Shown piece after piece: positions 1 through 8,374 of a stretch of DNA of 64,000 bases. A program made the position numbers and the translations under genes. Numbering within the stretch: the stretch's first letter is position 1; each line of letters opens with the position of its first letter. This stretch comes from Cecembia rubra (GTDB lineage Bacteria; Bacteroidota; Bacteroidia; Cytophagales; Cyclobacteriaceae). The stretch covers positions 22,047 to 86,046 of the forward strand of contig NZ_PYGF01000015.1 in the NCBI RefSeq assembly GCF_003014575.1, read 5' to 3'. The notes below the pieces were generated by a model. It was given only the letters and a program-made list of their open reading frames with translations. It did no database searches and was not told the DNA's origin.

Positions 1-2031
1 TCCCTGAAAACCGAAACCACGGATCTGACCACCACGCATCAATATGGCAGGAGGATTCACAAAATCAAATACATTACCCACGACATTTACTCCCGGGAAC
101 CTTCCTCTGATCAGTTGATAGACATTCTGAAATCCATAATACTCCTCCGTCACCACCATACTCAACTCCGGATTATTGTTGTACTGAATGGCACGGGTAT
201 CTCGAATCAATTCACTTCTCCTTCCTCGGACGGTTACTTCCCCAAGTTCCAATTCCCTTCCAAGGCGGTACTGTTCCACGAGGTCTCGGGCTTCTTTGAC
301 ACTGACAATGTAGTCATCGAAATCCATATACTGATCTCCGCTTGGAAGTCCAATAAGGTTGGCCATTCTAGGTTCGGGTATCTCTTTTTGAAAGATTTGC
401 ACATCATTTCTCTTGATTTGCCTTTTGCTTCCGCTCCTGCGCTCTCTTTCCACATGGGCCTGAAGAAAGATGCCTACAGTATCCTGGTAATCCATTCCCA
501 TAAAAGTAAAATATCCTAAAGAGTCGGTTACTCCTTCATAGATAATCGGGCCTCCATAAAAATGACGTACCAACATAGTCAATTGGTGTACCTCGTTAAC
601 AGGAAGTTCATTGCTCCTGGCCACCCTGCCACTCAAAGTCAGACCTGATTCGGACAGGTATTTGGGGTCTGTGTTCATCCTATCCAGGTTTTCCCAATTA
701 AAGCGTCTCCAGCCTTGGGTCAACATCAAATTATCCAAATAGGCCGCGGCATTGGGATTGCTTTCATTGAAGTAGTAAGCAGGACTTTCAATCTGCCCCT
801 TCAGTTCAGACACCAAATTCAAATAAGAAGCAATGTCCTCGGTATGCTCCAAATGCATGACCTGATAGGCATCAGTAACAGATATAGAAAAATTACCTTC
901 CACAGGACTACCAAATTCATCGACTACCTCAACGTCCATTCTTACCAGCTCCTTTGGACTATAAAGGTGTTTTTCTGTACGAAAATCTGCTGTCCCTTGG
1001 GCAAAAGGCAGGAAATACACCAAGCGTTCGGCCAATAAACGGGTCTCTTCATCCAGTAGGGTAAAGGTATAAACCCCTGGAAGGTAATCATCCTGGTCGA
1101 TCACCCATTCATGGGACTTTTGATTAGCATCAAACATTTTTCGGGCGACAACTTTTCCTTTGCTCTGCATTAAGAGGTGGAATTCCTGGGGAGGGAACCG
1201 GTAATTATGACTGATCTGAATTTTGGTTTTATCCTCCTCCCAAATAGGGTCCACGCTCATTACCACACCCTCGACCTGAATGGAGGCTATATTGAGCCGC
1301 TTCCAAGGAACTTGGGAAGACCTTGTCCATACTTCGTACGTTTCCCCTGCTTTTGGAGTAAACTCCATGCTTCCCATACCCATATGGGCCGATTCAAAAC
1401 GAAGTACAGTATCTTGTTTATTATTGAGGATCATACCAAGCACATCCAATCCCTTGCCCGTGGCATCGGTAGCTTTGAAACCGATTTTTGAAGTTAATCC
1501 CCTTACCAGATAGCCACCTTCGGGAAAGAAACTCAAGTTTAATTCCGGTTGCTTTTCCACAAAAGTCCAACCATCCCCAAACTCACCCACCCAAAGATTT
1601 TTTTCAAAAAATGCTTCCTGACCAAAGTTCCTCATCCACTCTGTATAGGCTCTTAGCGTATAGACTCCAGGCCTCAGGTTCCTTGGCAGGACAATATCTC
1701 CCAGTCCTAATCCATTTTCTAATTTGATAATGATGCGGGATACATAAGGCAATAGTCCGTTTTGTAACAATTCCACATATAGGGGTACTGAAGTGGTTCT
1801 CACAGGATCTTCCTGACCTACATCCATTAGACCATAGGCCTTGATCCAGATGGTATCATTTAGAAAATAGTGTGGCTTATCCGTATGCAGGTAAACTTTC
1901 TCAAAGGGATAGTTTTGATGATAAGCCTCTATGCGCTCTACTAACCGGTCCATTGGGCTCTGGGCAAAAGCAAAGCCCAAAGACAGGACTGTCATTGCCA
2001 AAATCAAAAAGGTTATTTTTCCGTATCCCAT
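1..2031 (-). CDS. Macroglobulin-like / TonB-plug-like secreted protein (C-terminus cut by window edge)
   Basis: This frame has no stop from the ATG at 2031 down to base 1, so at least 677 residues are visible and the C-terminus lies outside the window. The N-terminus is a signal peptide ending in FAFAQ, followed by the motif EKVYLHTDKPHYFLNDTIW, which is typical of the macroglobulin MG2-like domain in Bacteroidota surface proteins. The last visible residues (NPPAILMRGGQIRGFGF) resemble a TonB-receptor plug segment. The next gene upstream, 108 bp away on the same strand, encodes a protein with the same architecture, so this is a tandem pair. Such proteins are exported to the periplasm or outer membrane; the precise role is unknown. 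No close -7 element was found, so it may be cotranscribed with its neighbour. Confidence 0.85.
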   Translation of the reverse strand, partial: MGYGKITFLILAMTVLSLGFAFAQSPMDRLVERIEAYHQNYPFEKVYLHTDKPHYFLNDTIWIKAYGLMDVGQEDPVRTTSVPLYVELLQNGLLPYVSRIIIKLENGLGLGDIVLPRNLRPGVYTLRAYTEWMRNFGQEAFFEKNLWVGEFGDGWTFVEKQPELNLSFFPEGGYLVRGLTSKIGFKATDATGKGLDVLGMILNNKQDTVLRFESAHMGMGSMEFTPKAGETYEVWTRSSQVPWKRLNIASIQVEGVVMSVDPIWEEDKTKIQISHNYRFPPQEFHLLMQSKGKVVARKMFDANQKSHEWVIDQDDYLPGVYTFTLLDEETRLLAERLVYFLPFAQGTADFRTEKHLYSPKELVRMDVEVVDEFGSPVEGNFSISVTDAYQVMHLEHTEDIASYLNLVSELKGQIESPAYYFNESNPNAAAYLDNLMLTQGWRRFNWENLDRMNTDPKYLSESGLTLSGRVARSNELPVNEVHQLTMLVRHFYGGPIIYEGVTDSLGYFTFMGMDYQDTVGIFLQAHVERERRSGSKRQIKRNDVQIFQKEIPEPRMANLIGLPSGDQYMDFDDYIVSVKEARDLVEQYRLGRELELGEVTVRGRRSELIRDTRAIQYNNNPELSMVVTEEYYGFQNVYQLIRGRFPGVNVVGNVFDFVNPPAILMRGGQIRGFGFQG

Positions 2032-2139
2032 AGAATTTTATTGTGAGTCCTTAAAAATATACGAAACCTTTAATTGGCAAGTTGTGCTTAGCTATTTTTT
2101 TGTTTTGCTTTTTCAAATATTTGGTCTTCAAGTCCAGTT

Positions 2140-4527
2140 TCAAAGTTTGCTTTCCACTGTAAATTCCATTTTGCCATGAAAAGCTTGGCCACTATCTGAA
2201 ATTCCCTGTACATCCACATGAACGGTGGTAGCCCCTTCACTTAAAGGAAATGACACCAAGGCCCGTCCAAAATCATCTGTACTGATGGTTGGATTCCAGT
2301 AAATGGTGGAACGGTAATCCAAAGCTATTGGGCTGTTGATGTCCTGTTTGTCAGGAGGTATATAAAATTCCCTTGTAGGTGCATAGCCCTGTATATTGAA
2401 ACCACGGGTACCTGATACTTCAACGGATGACCAATCAAAATTTGGGTTTCCTTTTTTTGTAAGGATATTAAATGCAAGTCTGCCATTTAAATTCATTTGA
2501 TTTGGCCTCCTTCCATCTAGGATATCCACAAACTCAATTTCTGAAACCCTCAATGTGGCCACCATTTGATAGCTTGAGAAATTACCATCAATAAAGTAAT
2601 TGTTGGAGGGATTTATAGTGACATTCCTTCTTGTAGCCCTAGCCTGCAAAAGCTCAATGATATTGTAGTAATTATATACCGCTTCTGGGATTCTCAACCG
2701 GATGTCGGGATCATCATTGTAGGCGATGGTTCTAGGGTCTTGCCTGTATGCTCTTCTTCCTTTTACCACAAATTCCTCCAATTCAAATTCATTCATAAGG
2801 AATGATTTTCTTAAGATTTCATTGATATTCTTTACCTCTTGGAGATAGGGGTCTTTCTCCAAAAGATCTATCCAAACAATTTCCGGCAACTTCACCAATT
2901 GTGGAATGGGGGGAATTTCTAATTGATGGAGATGTATTTTCCCTGATTTGATTTCTTTGGCATCTTTTTTTCTTCTGGATTTTAGCTCAAATGACTGTAT
3001 ATAAACTCCTACAGAGTCCGTGAAATCCATTCCCAGAAAAACAAAATTACCCTTCTCATCGGTATGTCCTTCATGAATCTCTGGATAGCCGTCCTTGTCG
3101 ATCAACAAAAGGCGTAAATCCCTGGCACTATCCCTGCTGTCGTCCCTTACCTGACCGGCTATATTCAATCCTGTTTCAAAAACATAGGGGTTTTTATTCC
3201 CATTCAAAAATTCCAACTCAGGGAAAAAACCTCTCCAAAACTGCGTCATTAAAAAATTGTCCAGTTTTATAGGATCTTGTGGAATTGGAAAGTGTTGGGC
3301 ATTGGCTTTTCCGGATAATTCGGAAATTAGGTTTGAAAAAGTTGCTATACTTGATGGACTTTTTGTAGGGATGACCTGCTTGGCGTCTGTTATGGAAATT
3401 GAAAATTCTCCATGGATAGGCTTGCCTAAATGGTCCAAAAGCTTTATTTCAAGATCTACCTTTTCCTTAGGAAAATAACTGGACTTTGACGGGGATATTT
3501 CCACACTTACTTCTTTTTCCCCTGCTAGATAAACCAATCTTTCAGCGATTGGCTCATCTCCATTAATAACCAGTTTGAAAACTGTCAAGCCAGGGCTGAA
3601 GTCTTGTGTTGAAAGTTCGAGTGTGGCTTCATCATTCCTAAATTTCATTCCGATTTCTTCTATCACAAAACCATTCTGAATGATGAATAAATTGGTTGCG
3701 GCCTCTTGCTTTAAATTGATTCGGGTTACTTTGATTTTTAGCTGATCCCTATCCGAAATAGGATCGATCTTTAGGGCATACCCGCTTGTATCAAAATCCG
3801 GGAGATTTATAGTTTTTCTGGTACCGCGTTGATTGAATGTTTGGATTTGATATCTTTCATTAGCCAAAGGGGTAAATTCAAATATCCCCAACCCAGACTC
3901 ATCAGTGCTGAAATCTATTAATTTTTCATTCATTGCAGATAAGATCTGGCCATTTACAGGAATACCATTTCCATTATTGTCCAAAGATTGGATAGCAAAT
4001 CTTTGCTTAATTCCGGCCAAAGCCGTCCCGCCTTCAGGATAAATAAAAATACTGTAATCGTTTTCATTTACCTGAAGCATACCCAACTGGCCTATATCTG
4101 AAATGAAAACTTCTTTTTCAAAAAATGCCTGATCACCAAAATTCAAAGAATAAGCAGTGTAGGCCCTCAATTTATATATTCCGGTTTTGAGGTCCCTAGG
4201 TATTACAAAATCCCCCTCACCTTTTCCATCTTTTAATTTGATGATCTTCCTGGATGCAAAGGGGATGACACTGGGTTTTATCAATTCAACATACAAGGGA
4301 ACAGAAGGTGTGGGAGATTGCCTGAAATCTTCTTCTGAGGTGGTGACATAAGCCTTGAACCAAATGGTGTCACTAGGGAAGTAATAAGGTTTGTCCGTAT
4401 GGATATAAATCTTCTCGTAGGGGAATGCTTTGCTAAAAACGTTGACGGTTTCACCGTAATTTTTTTGTGCTTGAGCTAATAATGTCAAAGAAAAAAATAG
4501 AATTGTCAACAGGAAATTTTTTGTCAT
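2140..4527 (-). CDS. Macroglobulin-like / TonB-plug-like secreted protein
   Basis: A 795-residue protein with a signal peptide (MTKNFLLTILFF... cleaved near AQAQ). An MG2-like beta domain starts around residue 35 with the motif EKIYIHTDKPYYFPSDTIWF. Further beta-sandwich segments follow, and a plug-like region covers about residues 590-740 (ELEEFVVKGRRAYR..., then YFIDGN). The end (ALVSFPLSEGATTVHVDVQG) resembles the C-terminal segments of related Bacteroidota proteins annotated as carboxypeptidase-regulatory-like or TonB plug-domain proteins. It lacks the beta-barrel of a true TonB-dependent receptor. Its neighbour ending at 2031 is a paralogue. The function is not established; a role in envelope transport or surface assembly is inference. 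Confidence 0.85.
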   Translation of the reverse strand: MTKNFLLTILFFSLTLLAQAQKNYGETVNVFSKAFPYEKIYIHTDKPYYFPSDTIWFKAYVTTSEEDFRQSPTPSVPLYVELIKPSVIPFASRKIIKLKDGKGEGDFVIPRDLKTGIYKLRAYTAYSLNFGDQAFFEKEVFISDIGQLGMLQVNENDYSIFIYPEGGTALAGIKQRFAIQSLDNNGNGIPVNGQILSAMNEKLIDFSTDESGLGIFEFTPLANERYQIQTFNQRGTRKTINLPDFDTSGYALKIDPISDRDQLKIKVTRINLKQEAATNLFIIQNGFVIEEIGMKFRNDEATLELSTQDFSPGLTVFKLVINGDEPIAERLVYLAGEKEVSVEISPSKSSYFPKEKVDLEIKLLDHLGKPIHGEFSISITDAKQVIPTKSPSSIATFSNLISELSGKANAQHFPIPQDPIKLDNFLMTQFWRGFFPELEFLNGNKNPYVFETGLNIAGQVRDDSRDSARDLRLLLIDKDGYPEIHEGHTDEKGNFVFLGMDFTDSVGVYIQSFELKSRRKKDAKEIKSGKIHLHQLEIPPIPQLVKLPEIVWIDLLEKDPYLQEVKNINEILRKSFLMNEFELEEFVVKGRRAYRQDPRTIAYNDDPDIRLRIPEAVYNYYNIIELLQARATRRNVTINPSNNYFIDGNFSSYQMVATLRVSEIEFVDILDGRRPNQMNLNGRLAFNILTKKGNPNFDWSSVEVSGTRGFNIQGYAPTREFYIPPDKQDINSPIALDYRSTIYWNPTISTDDFGRALVSFPLSEGATTVHVDVQGISDSGQAFHGKMEFTVESKL

Positions 4528-4760
4528 TTGAGCGTGATGTTTAAATGTTCTTTTCGATACTCAATTTGTTATAGGTTCATTTCCTGAACCACAGAATAAA
4601 ATGTTCAATAAAGAATCAGATTCAAAAACATTTCTGATTCTGGCTACAATTTTTGAAATTTTATTATTAATTAAAAATTACGTCAGAGTTTGAGTTTTTG
4701 TTGTAAATTTTTTGAAATAATGTGAGAAACCTTAAAATATGTTTCTTTTAAACAAGCAAA

Positions 4761-4790
4761 AAGCCTGACAGAAATGTTTCTGTCAGGCTT
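4761..4790 (-). terminator. Rho-independent terminator after the GMC oxidoreductase gene
   Basis: A perfect 14-bp inverted repeat (aagcctgacagaaa and its complement) with a 2-nt centre is followed, on the minus strand, by a T-rich run. It lies 23 bp past the stop of the oxidoreductase gene. In the other direction the T-run is weaker. Confidence 0.8.
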
Positions 4791-4812
4791 TGAAGTAGAT
4801 TTTATCATGCGA

Positions 4813-6519
4813 TTACCCAAAGGTTTTCATCGCATGGTGCGCTGCCCTGGCTGCAAAAGCCATATAGGTCAAAGATGGGTTTTGGGTAGCAGTGGAAGTC
4901 ATGCTGGCACCATCGGTGACGTACACATTCGGTACGGCATGCAATTGATGGTTGGCATTGAGCAAGGAGGTTTTAGGATCTCTGCCCATGCGCACGCCGC
5001 CCATTTCATGGATATCCAATCCAGGTGCCCTTCGGTCATCACGGGTTTGGATATTGGTAAAGCCTGCCTTTTCAAACATTTCTGTCATCTGCTCCAAATA
5101 ATCTTTGACCATCTTCTCGTCATTGTCATCATAGTCCACATTGACCCTGAGCAATGGAATTCCCCACTCATCTTTCTGGTTCGGATCCAATGCAACATAA
5201 TTGCTTTCTTTAGGTATGGTTTCGCCCATCATGTGGGATCCTACTCTCCATGGGCCATATTGGTCTGGGTTGAGCAGATTTTCTTTCAGGTGCATGCCCA
5301 CGCCACCTTGCTCAGGGTAGACGCCTCTGTTGGCAGAGAAGCCTGCTGCATAACCCCTCAAAAAGTCTGTTTCCTGTTTGAAGACATTACGGAACCTAGG
5401 GAAATAACCAGATGTAGGTCTTCCCCCTTGGGTGGTATATTCTAAGTGACCATGGTATTCCGCTGAAATTCCCGCTCTGTAATTGTGAAAGGCCACAAAT
5501 TTACCCAACAAACCGTTGTCATTCCCCAGTCCATTGGGGAAGCGGTTGGAAGTGGAATTCAACAAAATCAGGTTGGTGTTCAGTGCTGATCCGTTTACGA
5601 AAATCACATCTGCAAAATACTCTTCCATTTCTTTAGACTGGGTATCTACAATCCGCACTCCGGTTGCCTTGCCTTTCTCTTCATCATAAATGATGGAATG
5701 TACTACCGCATTGGTCCTTAGGGTCATGTTGCCCGTTTTTTCCGCCCAAGGCAAAGTGGAGGCATTGGCGGAGAAATACCCACCAAAAGGACAGCCTCTC
5801 TGACAAAGGTTTCTGCTTTGGCATTTTGCCCGGCCTTGCTGCGCATAGTAATCCAAATTACCGGTTATATGGGCACATCGGGCCAAAATCATATGCCGGG
5901 AACCGCCATAATGTGCTTTAAGTTGGTCCTGAAAATACCTTTCCACTACATTCAGTGGAAAACCAGGTAAGAATTCCCCATCTGGAAGATGTGGCAGTCC
6001 GTCTTTGTTTCCGGAGACTCCGGCAAATTTTTCCACATGGCTGTACCAAGGAGCAATATCTTTATACCGTATCGGCCAGTCCACCGCAAAACCATCTCTT
6101 GCAGGTCCTTCAAAATCAAAGTCTGACCAACGTTGCACCTGTCTAGCCCAAAGCAGGGACTTTCCACCTACCTGATATCCTCTGATCCAGTCAAATGGTT
6201 TTTCTTGGACATAGGGGTGTTCTTTGTCTTTCACGAAGAAATGAGCTGCATCTTCCCTAAAAGCATAGCAGCGGCTGACAATAGGATTCTCCTTTTGGAC
6301 CTCCAAAGGAATCTGACCCCTGTGTTCAAATTCATAAGGAAGCATATTGGTAGTGGGGTAGTCTTTGATGTGTTTCACATCCCGGCCCCTTTCAATGACC
6401 AGGGTTTTGACCCCATGTTCGCAAAGTTCTTTGGCCGCCCAGCTGCCGCTCATTCCCGAACCAATCACAATGGCCTGGAAAGTTCTTTCTTTTACTGCAT
6501 CTATATTGAAATTAGCCAT
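4813..6519 (-). CDS. GMC family oxidoreductase (gluconate/glucose dehydrogenase-type large subunit)
   Basis: A 568-residue FAD-dependent oxidoreductase. The N-terminal dinucleotide-binding motif GSGMSG lies at residues 20-25. The C-terminal half has IHEMGGVRMG and NPSLTYMAFA, which carry the catalytic His/Asn region of GMC enzymes. The family oxidises sugars or alcohols and passes electrons on through partner subunits. The ATG at 6519 was chosen over an upstream one because it overlaps the stop of the small-subunit gene (ATGGCTAA), a typical translational coupling. No cytochrome c subunit gene is adjacent, so the electron acceptor is not visible here. The large subunit has no signal peptide; co-export with the Tat-type partner is inferred. 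Confidence 0.9.
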   Translation of the reverse strand: MANFNIDAVKERTFQAIVIGSGMSGSWAAKELCEHGVKTLVIERGRDVKHIKDYPTTNMLPYEFEHRGQIPLEVQKENPIVSRCYAFREDAAHFFVKDKEHPYVQEKPFDWIRGYQVGGKSLLWARQVQRWSDFDFEGPARDGFAVDWPIRYKDIAPWYSHVEKFAGVSGNKDGLPHLPDGEFLPGFPLNVVERYFQDQLKAHYGGSRHMILARCAHITGNLDYYAQQGRAKCQSRNLCQRGCPFGGYFSANASTLPWAEKTGNMTLRTNAVVHSIIYDEEKGKATGVRIVDTQSKEMEEYFADVIFVNGSALNTNLILLNSTSNRFPNGLGNDNGLLGKFVAFHNYRAGISAEYHGHLEYTTQGGRPTSGYFPRFRNVFKQETDFLRGYAAGFSANRGVYPEQGGVGMHLKENLLNPDQYGPWRVGSHMMGETIPKESNYVALDPNQKDEWGIPLLRVNVDYDDNDEKMVKDYLEQMTEMFEKAGFTNIQTRDDRRAPGLDIHEMGGVRMGRDPKTSLLNANHQLHAVPNVYVTDGASMTSTATQNPSLTYMAFAARAAHHAMKTFG

Positions 6520-7066
6520 GGATCTTGTCAGTTTTAATATCAGCAATCAGTACTTCTCCCTGATAATCCCCAGGGATAAGGGAATAAGGTTTTACCTCTG
6601 TCTGGATGTATTCAGAAAGCATGAAACCTTGAATAGTAAAGCGTTTGGTAGTCCCCAAAAATGACCGGATGTCCCTTTCGGCTTCGGCATCTGTAGTCAT
6701 GCCGGCAAGTAGGAGTTCCTCTTTTTGTACCGTTTCAAGTTTAGAAAAGGTATTGCCTTTTGTCTTTTTGCTGAATTCCTCAAAACCTTGCAGGCCATTC
6801 ATAAAGGATTGTTGTCCATTTTCATCCACACAGTCATTGACCATCACCAGGATAAAGTCCTGCACGCTGAGGTCTGAGGCACCTTTGATTTTTCCCGGAG
6901 GAATGATGCTGTCTGCTATGTCGGCCAATAATTGCTTAAGAGTAGGGGTAATTTGAAGGTTCTGATAGGCAGCGAGGATGTCTTCCTTGGAAAAATCGCA
7001 GGAAGGCACCAGGACCAGTCCGCCTGTCAACAGGGCAAGACTCCTAAGGGCATCTCTTCTTTTCAT
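6512..7066 (-). CDS. Gluconate 2-dehydrogenase subunit 3 family protein
   Basis: A 184-residue protein. The N-terminus has a twin arginine (MKRRDALRSLALLTGG) and a possible lipobox ending at Cys23 (LVPSC), so Tat export and perhaps lipidation are likely. The body, with ADSIIPP near residues 50-57, matches the gluconate 2-dehydrogenase subunit 3 family, the small partner of GMC-type dehydrogenases. Its gene overlaps the start of the large-subunit gene by 8 bp, so the two are almost certainly translated together and form one complex. A likely job is to carry the folded flavoprotein across the inner membrane. Confidence 0.88.
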   Translation of the reverse strand: MKRRDALRSLALLTGGLVLVPSCDFSKEDILAAYQNLQITPTLKQLLADIADSIIPPGKIKGASDLSVQDFILVMVNDCVDENGQQSFMNGLQGFEEFSKKTKGNTFSKLETVQKEELLLAGMTTDAEAERDIRSFLGTTKRFTIQGFMLSEYIQTEVKPYSLIPGDYQGEVLIADIKTDKIHG

Positions 7067-7138
7067 GGATAGGTTATTAGGGATTAATTTGAAATGAGGG
7101 ATAAGGTAAAACGATTTAGGGATTTTTCAAACCACTGA

Positions 7139-7500
7139 TTAATTTAACCAGAGATGAAATTGGATAAAGATTAAAAAATAAACCACAGATGAATGTGATG
7201 AACACTGATAAAATGAATCTGGGATGAAAATTGATTTTCTATGATTACTGAATATGGGATAAGGTTTGACTAATTCAGGTGAAGTTTTAACAACAGATGA
7301 AATTGGAAAAAGAAAAAAAATGAACCACGGATGAATGGGATGAATACTGATAAATGATTCAGGGATAATGATGGATTTTCTATGATTACTGAATTTGACA
7401 ATTGATTTGAGGTATTCAGGTAAAGTTTTAACCACAGATAAATGGGATGAACACAGATAAAATGGATAAGGGATGAATGAGGATTAACGCAGATAAAAAA
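7139..7500. repeat. Degenerate repeat field upstream of the GxxExxY gene
   Basis: A block with period 141 bp is present in two and a half copies: the string ttttctatgattactg starts at about 7235 and 7376. Each copy contains an 'accacagatgaa ... tgaacactgataaa' unit. The partial third copy starts near 7430. The same words occur in reverse complement downstream of the GxxExxY gene. The 512 bases from 7067 to 7578 hold no gene I can support; an apparent reading frame here just repeats the unit. Confidence 0.8.
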
Positions 7501-7578
7501 TGATTTAATCGGTTATTTAAACGGATAATATGAAACGCATTTGACTAATAGCGGTTATTTTTTGGAAAATGATTTGTT

Positions 7579-7956
7579 ATGGCATGGGATTATGATTGGA
7601 TCACTGAAGAAATAATTGGCAAAGCCTTTAAGGTTTCCAATACTTTGGGTGCAGGTTTTCTGGAAAAGGTTTATGAAAATGCATTGGCTATTGAATTAAG
7701 AAAAAGCGGATTTTCTGTCAATCAGCAATATCCAATACATGTGCATTATCAAGGAGAAATAGTAGGAGAATATTTTGCCGATCTATATGTGGAAAAAACG
7801 GTAATTATAGAATTGAAGACAGTAAAAACCCTAGATGATATTCATTTGGCTCAAGTTTTAAACTATTTGAAAGGCACAAGAAACTCAATAGCACTTTTAA
7901 TCAACTTTGGAGCTCCAAAAGTCCAAATCAAAAGAGTAATCAATAATGTTTTATAG
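7579..7956 (+). CDS. GxxExxY family protein (PD-(D/E)XK nuclease-like)
   Basis: A 125-residue protein. The name-giving motif is GAGFLEKVYENAL near residues 24-36. A nuclease-like core follows: GEYFADLYVEKTVIIELKTV shows the Asp and the E-x-K spacing of the PD-(D/E)XK fold. The family (TIGR04256 type) is common in Bacteroidota, has no settled function, and is often found alone between repeats. Here it sits alone between two repeat fields in opposite orientation, with no operon partner. A mobile or repeat-linked role is inference. The start at 7579 is the only ATG that keeps the conserved N-terminus. Confidence 0.88.
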   Translation: MAWDYDWITEEIIGKAFKVSNTLGAGFLEKVYENALAIELRKSGFSVNQQYPIHVHYQGEIVGEYFADLYVEKTVIIELKTVKTLDDIHLAQVLNYLKGTRNSIALLINFGAPKVQIKRVINNVL

Positions 7957-8029
7957 ACAAATCGACCTGTTATTTTGAACTAATGATGCTACGGAAAGTG
8001 TGAATACAATAATTAAAACGAAGTTTTAT

Positions 8030-8374
8030 CAATATTTATCAGTGTCTATCTTTGGTTAAATCATCAGTGTTCATCGGCGTTAATCTGCGGTTAATTCATC
8101 CATTTTTATCCACCATCAGTAGTCATCAGGTTGAATCAATGGTTCATTCTATTTTCACAAATAATATCAGTGTTTATCGGCGTCTATCTGTGGTTAATTC
8201 ATCTATCATTTATCCAATATCACTAATCATCCGAACTCATACTCGGTTAAAACTTTTGTCAACATTCATCTGTATTTTTTATTCCCAAGATCAGTGTTTA
8301 TCGGCGTTAATCTGTGGTTAGTTAATCCTTTTTTATATTCATCATCCGCGTTCATCCAATTTATCTGTGGTTAA
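8030..8374. repeat. Degenerate repeat field downstream of the GxxExxY gene (opposite orientation)
   Basis: Units of the type cagtgtttatcggcgttaat followed by ctgtggttaattcatc start at 8065, 8168 and 8292, with further partial copies near 8035 and 8345. Spacing is irregular (103 and 124 bp). They are the reverse complement of the words upstream of the GxxExxY gene (accacagatgaa, tgaacactgat). The field runs up to the stop codon of the fucosidase gene. There are no unique spacers of constant length, so it is not a CRISPR array. Confidence 0.8.

Noticed and set aside
4613..4640. Inverted repeat gaatcaga / tctgattc upstream of the macroglobulin-like gene
   Set aside because: Eight base pairs with a 12-nt loop in AT-rich DNA is within chance expectation; no link to a promoter element.
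4774..5445. 223-codon plus-strand frame
   Set aside because: Lies fully antisense to the GMC oxidoreductase gene; composition is that of a shadow frame.
7139..7435. 98-codon minus-strand frame in the repeat field
   Set aside because: Its translation repeats itself with the 141-bp period and has no protein-like features; it is a by-product of the repeat.
8052..8321. 89-codon plus-strand frame in the second repeat field
   Set aside because: Consists of repeat units only.
7139..8374. CRISPR array
   Set aside because: Repeats are degenerate, spacing is irregular (103, 124, 141 bp), no unique spacers of constant length and no cas genes.
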